This document shows positions 57,232 to 64,000 of a stretch of DNA of 64,000 nucleotides, piece after piece; within the stretch, counting starts at the first letter, position 1; each line of letters begins with the position of its first letter. The stretch covers positions 1,798,001-1,862,000 of the forward strand of contig NZ_CP012109.1 of NCBI RefSeq assembly GCF_000280925.3, in the 5' to 3' direction. The notes below the pieces were generated by a model. That model was not told the DNA's origin. It was given only the letters and a program-made list of their open reading frames with translations, and did not search any database. Position numbers and translations under genes: made by a program. This stretch comes from Myxococcus hansupus. Its GTDB lineage: Bacteria > Myxococcota > Myxococcia > Myxococcales > Myxococcaceae.

Positions 57232-57858
57232 TCAGGAAAGCTCGACCTCCGCGGGGGCAAGCACGCGCGGGTCGATGGCGGGGCTGACGGTGGGCAGCTT
57301 CACCGCCGTGGTCATCCAACCGTGGTGGCGCAGGACGCCGTTGAAGGGCGGCTGACCCGCCACGTTCCCGGTGAGGCGGATGCGCTGGGCGTCGAACCCG
57401 GCCGGGACGGGCACCGCGTCCCCTTCGTTCTGGGGCAGCACCCGCTCCAGCGTCAGGTACGTCTGCGCCACCTTGCGGCAGCCCTCATGGACGATGCGCG
57501 CCGCGGCGCCCACTTCTGCGTCGGAGAAGGCGGAGACGTTCTCCTGGAGAAAGTCCACGAAGCGGCCCTCGCGCTGGAGCATGCCCAGCAGGGAAAGCGC
57601 GCTGGCGTGCTCTCGCTCGGGCGGCAGGGCGGCGGGCGGTGCGACCGGCCGGGGGGCGGGGCGCACTTCCTCCGGCTGGGGGGATGGGGTGGGGGCAGGG
57701 CCACCGGAAGGGAGCTGGGCGAGCTGACCCGCGTCGTACGCCTTGCTCGCGGGCAGCACGGCCTGGGCGAACTCGCGGGACAGGAGGCAGCGCCAGAAGC
57801 ACAGCCAGGCAAGCCAGAAGCGGGCGAAGAACGACAGTGAGGCGGGCTGGTCGGTCAT
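57232..57858 (-). CDS. DUF2760 protein, partner of the Hsp70 pair
   Basis: This 208-residue protein begins with a hydrophobic, aromatic stretch (about 7-28: LSFFARFWLAWLCFWRCLLS), then a Pro/Ala-rich linker, then a DUF2760-type domain with ALSLLGMLQREGRFVDFLQENVSAFSDAEVGAAARIVHEGCRK and a C-terminal beta region (GFDAQRIRLTGNVAGQPPFNGVLRHHGW). The domain is regularly found beside Hsp70 paralogues, where its function is unknown. The N-terminal stretch might be a membrane contact. ATG 57858 follows GGAG. It leads the three-gene operon. Confidence 0.85.
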   Translation of the reverse strand: MTDQPASLSFFARFWLAWLCFWRCLLSREFAQAVLPASKAYDAGQLAQLPSGGPAPTPSPQPEEVRPAPRPVAPPAALPPEREHASALSLLGMLQREGRFVDFLQENVSAFSDAEVGAAARIVHEGCRKVAQTYLTLERVLPQNEGDAVPVPAGFDAQRIRLTGNVAGQPPFNGVLRHHGWMTTAVKLPTVSPAIDPRVLAPAEVELS

Positions 57859-57923
57859 CGGCTCCGGATAACAAAGCCCGGATGCTTTGCAATTCGGCAG
57901 TTCGCCGGGAGCCCGCAAATGCA

Positions 57924-57953
57924 AAGGGCCTCACGGTTTCCCGTGAGGCCCTT
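57924..57953 (-). terminator. Rho-independent terminator of tRNA-Ala
   Basis: On the complement strand AAGGGCCTCACGG and CCGTGAGGCCCTT form a perfect 13-base stem capped by a GAAA tetraloop and followed by TGCATTTG. It starts 12 bases after the tRNA 3' end and separates it from the DUF2760 operon. Confidence 0.85.
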
Positions 57954-57964
57954 CGTTTGCTGCA

Positions 57965-58040
<76 letters not shown>

Positions 58041-58102
58041 ATAAACGGTACTGCCACTGCCTGCTGCGCCTTCGCGGTTTGGGGCCGCCGAAGTGGGATG
58101 GG

Positions 58103-58131
58103 CTAGTACCGGAGGCCCTTCACGGTGTCAA
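58103..58131 (-). promoter_or_regulatory. Promoter of tRNA-Ala
   Basis: On the complement strand a perfect TTGACA (58131-58126), a 17-base spacer and TACTAG (58108-58103) form a strong housekeeping promoter. The predicted start is about 55 bases before the mature tRNA. Confidence 0.75.
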
Positions 58132-58160
58132 GCGCAAGCTTCCAACATGGATTCCGGCGA

Positions 58161-58189
58161 TTGACGTGCTGCGTACCGGGTGCCATAAA
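58161..58189 (+). promoter_or_regulatory. Promoter of the TPR gene
   Basis: TTGACG (58161-58166), a 17-base spacer and CATAAA (58184-58189) fit a housekeeping promoter. The start would be near 58196, giving a 45-base leader before the ATG. Confidence 0.6.
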
Positions 58190-58240
58190 AACCCCTCTTG
58201 TCAGGCGTATCCTTCCCGCCCGTTTCGCAACCCCCCGTTA

Positions 58241-60592
58241 ATGTCTATCTCCCCTTCGAAGACGTTGAGCCCGGCCGAGCTCGCGAAGCTTGAACACGCG
58301 TTTGCCTCCGACCCTTCGTCGGCGGCCTACAAGCCCCTCGCTGAGGCGTACCTGAGCATGGGCCGCTTCATGGAGGCGATGGTCGTCTGCAAGAAGGGCG
58401 TGAAGGCCCACCCGAATGCGGTGGACCCCCGTCTCCTGCTCGCCCGCGTCTATGCGGAGCAGGGCAAGGACAAGAAGGCGCTGGAAGAAGCGCTCGGGGC
58501 TCTTCAGGTCCAGCCGGAGGACAAGGCGGCGCTGCGCATGGCCGGCGCCCTTCAACTGAAGACGGGCGAAGCGGAGCCCGGCAAGGCGAACCTCCTCAAG
58601 GCGTACACCGCGGACCCGGGTGACCCGGACACCGTGACGCTGCTCCAGCAGCACAAGATCGAACTGCCCCGGCCCGCCGCGCCGGCGCCCGCCCCCGTGG
58701 CGGCGACGCCCGCGGCCCCGGCTCCGTCCGCCACCCAGCAGTCCGCCTCCGCGCTCTCCAGTGTCGCGGCGACGGCCGCGGCGGACGCACCCGCGGCCAG
58801 GCCCGCAGCCCCGCAGCCCGCCCGTCCCACGGCCCGCGCCGAAGCACCCCAGGCCAGGCCCGCCGCCCCCCAGGCTCGCCGCCCCCAGGTGGTGGTGGAA
58901 GAGGTGGACGAGGACGAGGACGACGAGCCGGTGGCGCGCCGCAAGCCTTCCTCCGGCGGCGCTGGCAGCAAGTTCGTGACGCTGGGCCTGCTGGTGGCCA
59001 TCCCGCTGTTCGCCATCGGCTATGGCTGGTACTCGGCCAACGCCCGGCAGAAGTCGCGCGAGCTGAAGAAGAGCCTGGATGCGGCCAGCGAGCTGCTCAA
59101 GCACGACTCCTTCGACAGCTACAAGAAGGCGGTGGAGGCCGCGGACCAGGCGCTGGAGGTGGACGCCGACTCCGCCGTGGCGCACGGCTACCTCGCCTAT
59201 GCCTGGGCCATCCGTTGGGGTGAGCACGGCGGTGGCGACGACGCGCGCCGTCAGGCCGAGGAGCACCTGGCCGCGGGCAAGAAGAGCGGCGACCTCAGCT
59301 CGCACCTCATCGCGTCCGAGGCGCTCATCCAGACCTACGGCGGCAAGGGCAAGGACGCCCTGGGCCAGCTTGAGGAGAAGGTGAAGGGCCTGGACACGCA
59401 GGGGCGCTCCAGCTCGCTGCTGTACCTCACCCTGGGCCTCATCCAGATGAACGCGGGCGACCTGGACCGCGGTCGCGACAGCCTGGACCGCGCGCAGACG
59501 CTGTCGCCGGACGACCCGCGCACCTACGCGAGCCTGGGCGCGGTGTACCGCCGCCTGGGCCAGGACGGCGCCGCCTGGCGCAATTACGACTCGGCCCTCC
59601 GGTACGAGAAGGACCACCCGGAGTCGCTGCTGGGCCGCTCGCTCCTGATGCTGGAGCAGGACTCGCCCAACTTCGAGCTGGCGCACACCATGCTGAAGAA
59701 GCTGCTGGAGTCCGATCCGCCGCCGTCTCCCCGGCAGCTCGCGGCCGCGCACCTGGCCCGCTCGCTGCTGGTCAGCCGCGTGTCGGCGGCCATGGCGGAC
59801 ATGAAGCCGGACCTGCAGCAGAAGCTGGCCGAGGTCACCGCGGTGCCCGTGGAGAAGGAGAAGGCCCGCGCCGAGATGCTCAAGAGCGAGGACACCGGCT
59901 TCTCGCTCGACAAGCAGAACCCGGAGCTGCACCTCATCAAGGGCCGCCGCCTGCTGGCGGAGGGCAATTACGACGCGGCCGCCGAGGAGATTCGCAAGGC
60001 CATCCGCATGGACGGCTCGCGCGCCCAGTTCTACGTCGAGCTGGCCAAGTCGCTCATGGGCAAGCAGGGCGGCGAGAAGGAAGCCGCGGACGCGCTCCAG
60101 ACGGCCCTGAAGACCATGGGGGACAGCCCCAAGCTGGTGGTCATGCTGGGCAACGCGTACCGCCGTCAGGGCAAGCTGGATGACGCCCTGTCGCAGTACC
60201 AGCGCGCGGTGAAGGACCCCAAGGCGAAGAACCCGGAGGCGCGGCTGGCCATGGGCGCCATCTACCGGGAGCGCTCCGACTGGGCCAAGGCCCAGGAGCA
60301 GTTGGAGAAGGCGAGCCAGGAGTTCCTCGGCCAGTCGGACCGCGCCGCCATGGCGCTCACCGAGCTGGGCCGGGTGTTCCAGGGCAAGGGTGACGCGGCG
60401 AAGGCGGACGAGACGTACCAGCGCGCCCTCAACGCGGACGAGGCCTACTCGCCCGCCTACTACTTCTACGCCACGCTGCTGGCGCGGGACTCGAAGCAGA
60501 CCGCCAAGGCGAAGATGCTGGCCCAGGAGTACCTGAAGCGCGACCCCAGCGGCGAGCACGCCTCCGCGGCCCGGTCGCTGTCAGGCGGCTGA
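58241..60592 (+). CDS. Membrane-anchored TPR-repeat protein
   Basis: This 783-residue protein has two N-terminal TPR-type helices (about 8-115: FASDPSSAAYKPLAEAYLSMGRFMEAMVVCKKGV), a long Ala/Pro-rich disordered linker with an acidic EEVDEDEDDE patch (about 140-235), one transmembrane helix at about 245-266 (FVTLGLLVAIPLFAIGYGWY) and a large extracytoplasmic region made almost wholly of TPR repeats (about 275-780). TPR arrays hold protein complexes together. In myxobacteria several act in motility or secretion, but nothing here assigns it. ATG 58241 has no clear ribosome site (CCCCCCGTTA). A good promoter lies 50-80 bases upstream. Confidence 0.9.
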   Translation: MSISPSKTLSPAELAKLEHAFASDPSSAAYKPLAEAYLSMGRFMEAMVVCKKGVKAHPNAVDPRLLLARVYAEQGKDKKALEEALGALQVQPEDKAALRMAGALQLKTGEAEPGKANLLKAYTADPGDPDTVTLLQQHKIELPRPAAPAPAPVAATPAAPAPSATQQSASALSSVAATAAADAPAARPAAPQPARPTARAEAPQARPAAPQARRPQVVVEEVDEDEDDEPVARRKPSSGGAGSKFVTLGLLVAIPLFAIGYGWYSANARQKSRELKKSLDAASELLKHDSFDSYKKAVEAADQALEVDADSAVAHGYLAYAWAIRWGEHGGGDDARRQAEEHLAAGKKSGDLSSHLIASEALIQTYGGKGKDALGQLEEKVKGLDTQGRSSSLLYLTLGLIQMNAGDLDRGRDSLDRAQTLSPDDPRTYASLGAVYRRLGQDGAAWRNYDSALRYEKDHPESLLGRSLLMLEQDSPNFELAHTMLKKLLESDPPPSPRQLAAAHLARSLLVSRVSAAMADMKPDLQQKLAEVTAVPVEKEKARAEMLKSEDTGFSLDKQNPELHLIKGRRLLAEGNYDAAAEEIRKAIRMDGSRAQFYVELAKSLMGKQGGEKEAADALQTALKTMGDSPKLVVMLGNAYRRQGKLDDALSQYQRAVKDPKAKNPEARLAMGAIYRERSDWAKAQEQLEKASQEFLGQSDRAAMALTELGRVFQGKGDAAKADETYQRALNADEAYSPAYYFYATLLARDSKQTAKAKMLAQEYLKRDPSGEHASAARSLSGG

Positions 60593-60842
60593 GCAGGCCC
60601 GGCTCCACCGGAGCGCGGGACAAGCGGGGCTGATGCGCGCGGGCAGTAGAACGCGCGGTCAGCCCCGTTGCCGTGGTTGCTGTCCCCAGCACCCTGACGT
60701 TATGCCCCCGGGGGCCAGCCGGGCGTCCGCCACTGGGGGCTCCCTGGGCGCCGTGTCCTTGCCCACCCCCGGGTGGTGCTTGTATGGGAAGTCCGTTACC
60801 GCGCCGGCAGCCCGTCTGTCGTGCCAACCCCCTGGAGTCTGT

Positions 60843-61727
60843 GTGAACGCGCGTGCCGAGTCCCTGCCGACAGTCGCGTCCGACCTGATCTCCCTCACCA
60901 AGCCGCGCCTCTCCACGTTGGTGCTCGTCACCGCGGCGGGGGGCATGTGGTTGGCGCCCGGGCACATGGGTGCCGTCAACGCGCTGGTGACGCTGCTGGC
61001 CACGGCGGGAACCGTGGGCTCGGCCAATGCCCTCAACTGCTACTGGGAGCGGCACAGCGACCAGTTCATGGACCGCACCCGCAACCGGCCGCTGCCCTCC
61101 GGGCGCATGGAGCCGGCGGTGGCGCTGTGGTTCGGCATCTCCCTGGCGGCCGTGTCGCTTCCGGCCCTGGCCTTGGGGGCCAACGTGCTCACCGCCGCGC
61201 TGGGGCTGCTGGCCCTGCTGAGCTACGTGCTGGCCTACACGCCGCTGAAGGCGCGCACCTCCGCCGCCATGCTGGTGGGCGGCGTGCCGGGCGCGCTGCC
61301 GCCGCTCATGGGGTGGACGGCGGTGACGAACACGCTGGACGCGGGCGGCTTCGCGCTCTTCGCCATCATGTTCCTGTGGCAGATGCCGCACTTCATCGCC
61401 ATCGCCCTGTTCCGCAAGGAGGAGTACCGGGCGGCGGGCCTCACCTCCGTGCCCTTGGAGTGGGGGGATGAGTCCAGCCGCGCACAGGTGGTGCTCTACC
61501 TGGTGGCGCTGATTCCCATGTCGCTGCTGCCCTTCCAGCTCCACATCGCGGGCGCCTGGTACCTGGCCGCCGCGGTGGTGTTGGGCCTGGGCTTCCTGGG
61601 CATTGGCGCCTGGGGCTTCTTCCGGCGGCTGGGAAACACCTGGGCCCGCCAGACGTTTTTCTTCTCACTCATCTACCTCACCGGCCTGTTCGCCGCGCTG
61701 GCGCTGGACCGCGTTCCTCGCGAATAG
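60843..61727 (+). CDS. ctaB: Protoheme IX farnesyltransferase (heme O synthase)
   Basis: CtaB transfers a farnesyl group to heme B to give heme O, needed for heme-copper oxidases. The 294-residue membrane protein has about eight to nine hydrophobic helices and the UbiA-family metal/prenyl motif SANALNCYWERHSDQFMDRTRNRPLP-type segment at about 60-85, followed by a second loop containing YTPLKARTSAAMLVGGVPGALPP. In the first motif the usual NxxxDxxxD has Glu in place of the first Asp. I start at GTG 60843, which follows GGAG. ABC transporter genes follow after 29 bases, and such linkage to cytochrome biogenesis is frequent. Confidence 0.94.
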   Translation: MNARAESLPTVASDLISLTKPRLSTLVLVTAAGGMWLAPGHMGAVNALVTLLATAGTVGSANALNCYWERHSDQFMDRTRNRPLPSGRMEPAVALWFGISLAAVSLPALALGANVLTAALGLLALLSYVLAYTPLKARTSAAMLVGGVPGALPPLMGWTAVTNTLDAGGFALFAIMFLWQMPHFIAIALFRKEEYRAAGLTSVPLEWGDESSRAQVVLYLVALIPMSLLPFQLHIAGAWYLAAAVVLGLGFLGIGAWGFFRRLGNTWARQTFFFSLIYLTGLFAALALDRVPRE

Positions 61728-61756
61728 CAGCCAGGGCGCACGGGGGACGCCCACTC

Positions 61757-62749
61757 ATGCCCGAAGCCCTGGTTTCCACCGCCACCGCCCAACCGCTGCT
61801 CGAACTGGAGGGGCTCACGCGCCGCTTCAAGGGGCGCACGGCCGTGGACGGCCTGTCCCTGTCGGTGCGGCCGGGCGAGATCCTGGGCCTGCTGGGGCCC
61901 AACGGCGCGGGCAAGTCCACCACGTTCCAGGTGCTCGCGGGCCTGCTCGCCCCGGACTCCGGGCAGGTGCGCTTCGCGGGGCGCGAGCTGGCGCTGAGCG
62001 ACCCGTCGCTGCGCCGGCAGATGGGCATCATCTTCCAGCGCGGCAGCCTGGACGACCTGCTCACCGCGCGGGAGAACCTGCTGCTCGGGGCCCGGCTGTA
62101 TGGCCTGGGCGGCGAGCGGGCGCGTGAGCGGGTGGAGGCGATGCTGTCGCTCATCGGTCTGCTGGAGCGCGGCGACGAGCGCGTGGGCACGTGGTCCGGG
62201 GGCATGCGCCGCCGCCTCGAGCTGGCGCGGGCGCTGGTGCACCAGCCGCGCGTGGTGCTCATGGACGAGCCCACGCAGGGGTTGGACGAGGCGGCCTTCC
62301 GCACCTTCTGGACGCACCTGAAGCGCCTGCGCGACAGCGAGGGCCTCACGGTGCTGCTCACCACGCACCGCGCGGACGAGGCGGAGGTGTGTGACCGGCT
62401 GGCGGTGCTGGACGCGGGCCGGCTGGTGGCGTGTGACACGCCGCAGGCGCTGGCCTCTCGCATGGGCGGAGACATCCTCTCCGTGGAGGCCCCGGAGCCG
62501 GACGCGCTGGCGGCCGAGCTGCGCGAGCGGCTGGGGCTGGACGCCAAGGTGGTGGAGGGCCGGGTGCAGGTGGAGGCCACGCAGGGCCACGCCCTGGTGC
62601 CCCGGCTGGTGGAGGCCTTCCCCGCGGGGCGGCTGACCTCCGTGTCGCTGCGCCGGCCCACGCTGGCGGACGTGTTTCTCCAACTGACGGGGCGCGCGCT
62701 GGGCGCGGACGTGCCCACCGCCGAGCCCGCGCCGAGGAAACGTCGATGA
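61757..62749 (+). CDS. ABC-2 type exporter, ATP-binding subunit
   Basis: This 330-residue ATPase has Walker A GPNGAGKST, the Q loop IFQRGSLDD, signature WSGGMRRRLELARAL, Walker B VVLMDEPTQGLD and the H switch LLTTHRADEAE. The C-terminal 90 residues resemble the DUF4162-type extension of drug and polysaccharide exporters. It pairs with the downstream permease, whose start overlaps its stop by four bases (ATGA). The substrate is unknown. The gene lies directly after ctaB, so a role linked to respiratory oxidase assembly is possible; a drug-efflux role is equally consistent with the sequence. Confidence 0.94.
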   Translation: MPEALVSTATAQPLLELEGLTRRFKGRTAVDGLSLSVRPGEILGLLGPNGAGKSTTFQVLAGLLAPDSGQVRFAGRELALSDPSLRRQMGIIFQRGSLDDLLTARENLLLGARLYGLGGERARERVEAMLSLIGLLERGDERVGTWSGGMRRRLELARALVHQPRVVLMDEPTQGLDEAAFRTFWTHLKRLRDSEGLTVLLTTHRADEAEVCDRLAVLDAGRLVACDTPQALASRMGGDILSVEAPEPDALAAELRERLGLDAKVVEGRVQVEATQGHALVPRLVEAFPAGRLTSVSLRRPTLADVFLQLTGRALGADVPTAEPAPRKRR

Positions 62750-63603
62750 GCGCCGAACTGTCCGCCGCCCCTGAACCGATGAACGCCGGAGCACCGGCCG
62801 TGTCGTCCGCGCCTGGGACGCTCGCGCTCCAGTGGGCGACGGTGCGCGTGCTGATGATGCGCGACATCGTGCGCTTCTTCCGCCAGCCGAGCCGGGTGGT
62901 GGGCGCGCTCGCGCAGCCCATCCTCTTCTGGTTCGTCATCGGCACCGGCTTCGCGGGCTCCTTCCGCGTCGAGGGCGCGCAGGGGCTGGGCTACCAGGAG
63001 TTCTTCTTCCCGGGGGTCGTCACCATGGTGCTGCTGTTCAGCGCCATCTTCGCGACGATTACCGTCATCGAGGACCGCAAGGAGGGCTTCCTTCAGGCGG
63101 TGCTCGCGGGGCCCGGCTCACGGCTGGCGGTGGTGTTGGGCAAGGCGCTGGGCTCGTCGGCCATCGCGCTGCTCCAGGCCTCGCTGTTCCTGCTCTTCGC
63201 GCCGCTGGCGGGCGTGAGCGCGGCCACGCTCGACCTGCCGCTGCTGGTGACGGTCATGGTGCTGTCGGCCCTGGCGTTGACGGGCATGGGCATGGCGCTG
63301 GCGTGGTGGGTGCGCTCCAGCGCGGGCTACCACGCGGTGATGAGCATCGCGATGCTGCCCATGTGGGTGCTGTCGGGCGCCGTGTTTCCGCTCAAGGGCG
63401 TGGACTCCTGGCTGGCCTGGGTGATGCGGCTCAACCCGATGCGCTACTCCGTGGAAGGCGTGCGGCGGGCGCTGTACGGCGCGGAGGCGTCGGTGTCGCT
63501 GGGCGCGTCCTCGGGCCTTGCGGGTCTGGAAGTGCCGGTGCTCCTGGCCTTCGCCGCTGTGTTCGTGGGGCTGGCCGCCTTCAGCGTCAGTCGCCGCGAG
63601 TAG
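62746..63603 (+). CDS. ABC-2 type exporter, permease subunit
   Basis: This 285-residue inner-membrane protein has a soluble start of about 35 residues (ending ALQWATVRVLMMRDIVRFFRQPSRVVGALAQP) and six hydrophobic helices. The coupling segment TVIEDRKEGFLQAVLAGPGSR and the LPMWVLSGAVFPL region are typical of the ABC2_membrane family. It forms a transporter with the preceding ATPase. Nothing after it on this strand looks co-translated; the next gene starts 101 bases on with its own ribosome site. Confidence 0.93.
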   Translation: MSAELSAAPEPMNAGAPAVSSAPGTLALQWATVRVLMMRDIVRFFRQPSRVVGALAQPILFWFVIGTGFAGSFRVEGAQGLGYQEFFFPGVVTMVLLFSAIFATITVIEDRKEGFLQAVLAGPGSRLAVVLGKALGSSAIALLQASLFLLFAPLAGVSAATLDLPLLVTVMVLSALALTGMGMALAWWVRSSAGYHAVMSIAMLPMWVLSGAVFPLKGVDSWLAWVMRLNPMRYSVEGVRRALYGAEASVSLGASSGLAGLEVPVLLAFAAVFVGLAAFSVSRRE

Positions 63604-63704
63604 CGGAGCCGAATGCGCGGCGTCCCGGTGGGTTGGACATGCGAGGCCCCTTTCGCTACGAGGTGGGGCATACGCATCACCTGACTTTCCGAGGAGATTG
63701 CACG

Positions 63705-64000
63705 ATGACGCTGCGCACGCTCGGCCTGACGCTGCTGGGGACCGCGGGGCTGTTGACCCTTTCTGCCTGCAAGAAGGAAGAACCGGCCGCGGAGCCTCCC
63801 GCCGCCGCGCCCGCCGCGAAGAAGGAGCACGCCGCTTCGCCCATCCAGGCGCCCGAAGGTGCCGCCGCCGCGCCCGTGGCGCCCGCCGGCAAGGGCGTGG
63901 TGAAGGGCACGGTGAAGTTCACCGGCACGGTGCCCGCGGCCGCGGACCTCCCCGCGAGCAATGACCCGGCCTGTGACGGCATGGCGACGAAGGATGCGTC
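63705..64000 (+). CDS. Lipoprotein, N-terminal part (cut by window edge)
   Basis: About 98 residues are visible. A lipoprotein signal ends in LTLSAC (Cys22). An Ala/Pro/Glu-rich linker follows, then the start of a beta domain with VVKGTVKFTGTVPAAADLPASNDPACDG. The VxGxVxFxGxxP start is seen in carboxypeptidase-regulatory-like and plastocyanin-like exported proteins. GAGGAGATTG precedes the ATG. It runs off the window, so its full nature and any copper site cannot be judged. Confidence 0.8.
   Translation, partial: MTLRTLGLTLLGTAGLLTLSACKKEEPAAEPPAAAPAAKKEHAASPIQAPEGAAAAPVAPAGKGVVKGTVKFTGTVPAAADLPASNDPACDGMATKDA

Overview
The window is high-GC DNA (close to 70 percent by eye) with strong G/C preference at third codon positions. 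It carries many lipoproteins, a MYXO-CTERM surface tag, several two-component and c-di-GMP-type proteins and an NtrC-like activator. These traits point to a myxobacterium of the Myxococcus/Corallococcus group (class Myxococcia). It reads as core chromosome: I see no insertion sequence, prophage, CRISPR array or rRNA, and there is one tRNA.

Layout. 1-6.2 kb: the end of a glycosyltransferase, a diguanylate cyclase, a sigma-54-promoted histidine kinase / NtrC pair, NAD kinase and a YdcF-like membrane protein whose 3' end has spawned a short tandem repeat. 6.5-15.6 kb: a 5'-nucleotidase lipoprotein, a secreted GH13 enzyme, a tightly overlapped TetR - permease - coaD - metallo-hydrolase operon, a cofactor-free-dioxygenase-like alpha/beta hydrolase, a cysteine-rich lipoprotein and apt. 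16-25.2 kb: a SWIM-SNF2 helicase, recN, a PP2C phosphatase, an M23 peptidase, a degenerate GGDEF protein and rlmM. 25.3-33.7 kb: secA, then the translation cluster rpsB-tsf-pyrH-frr, ending in a translationally coupled degenerate receiver/GGDEF protein. 33.7-39.2 kb: cyaY-sixA, a lipoprotein and a 1259-residue Nfn-like flavin/iron-sulfur fusion. 39.3-48.4 kb: a sugar-polymer region with four glycosyltransferase domains in the GT4 and GT2 families, gmd and rmd for GDP-D-rhamnose, and a NADAR protein. 48.5-52.3 kb: a MYXO-CTERM beta-propeller phytase, a 5'-nucleotidase split by a -1 frameshift, and a small zinc-ribbon protein. 52.5-58 kb: a DUF2760 - Hsp70 - Hsp70 operon and tRNA-Ala(CGC). 58.2-64 kb: a membrane TPR protein, heme O synthase (ctaB), an ABC-2 exporter and the start of a lipoprotein.

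Themes. Gene overlaps of 1-4 bases (ATGA, GTGA, TGATG) are common and mark translationally coupled operons. Signalling proteins that have lost key residues recur. Two separate receiver domains lack the phospho-acceptor aspartate, and two GGDEF domains lack the active-site signature, one of which keeps a perfect RxxD inhibitory site. Phosphate-ester scavenging (two 5'-nucleotidases and one phytase) is a second theme.

Best candidates for undescribed biology are the c-di-GMP-receptor-like protein welded to frr, the DUF2760/double-Hsp70 module, the HOD-like dioxygenase relative and the Nfn-like fusion. All functional calls rest on reading motifs by eye; no database search was possible.
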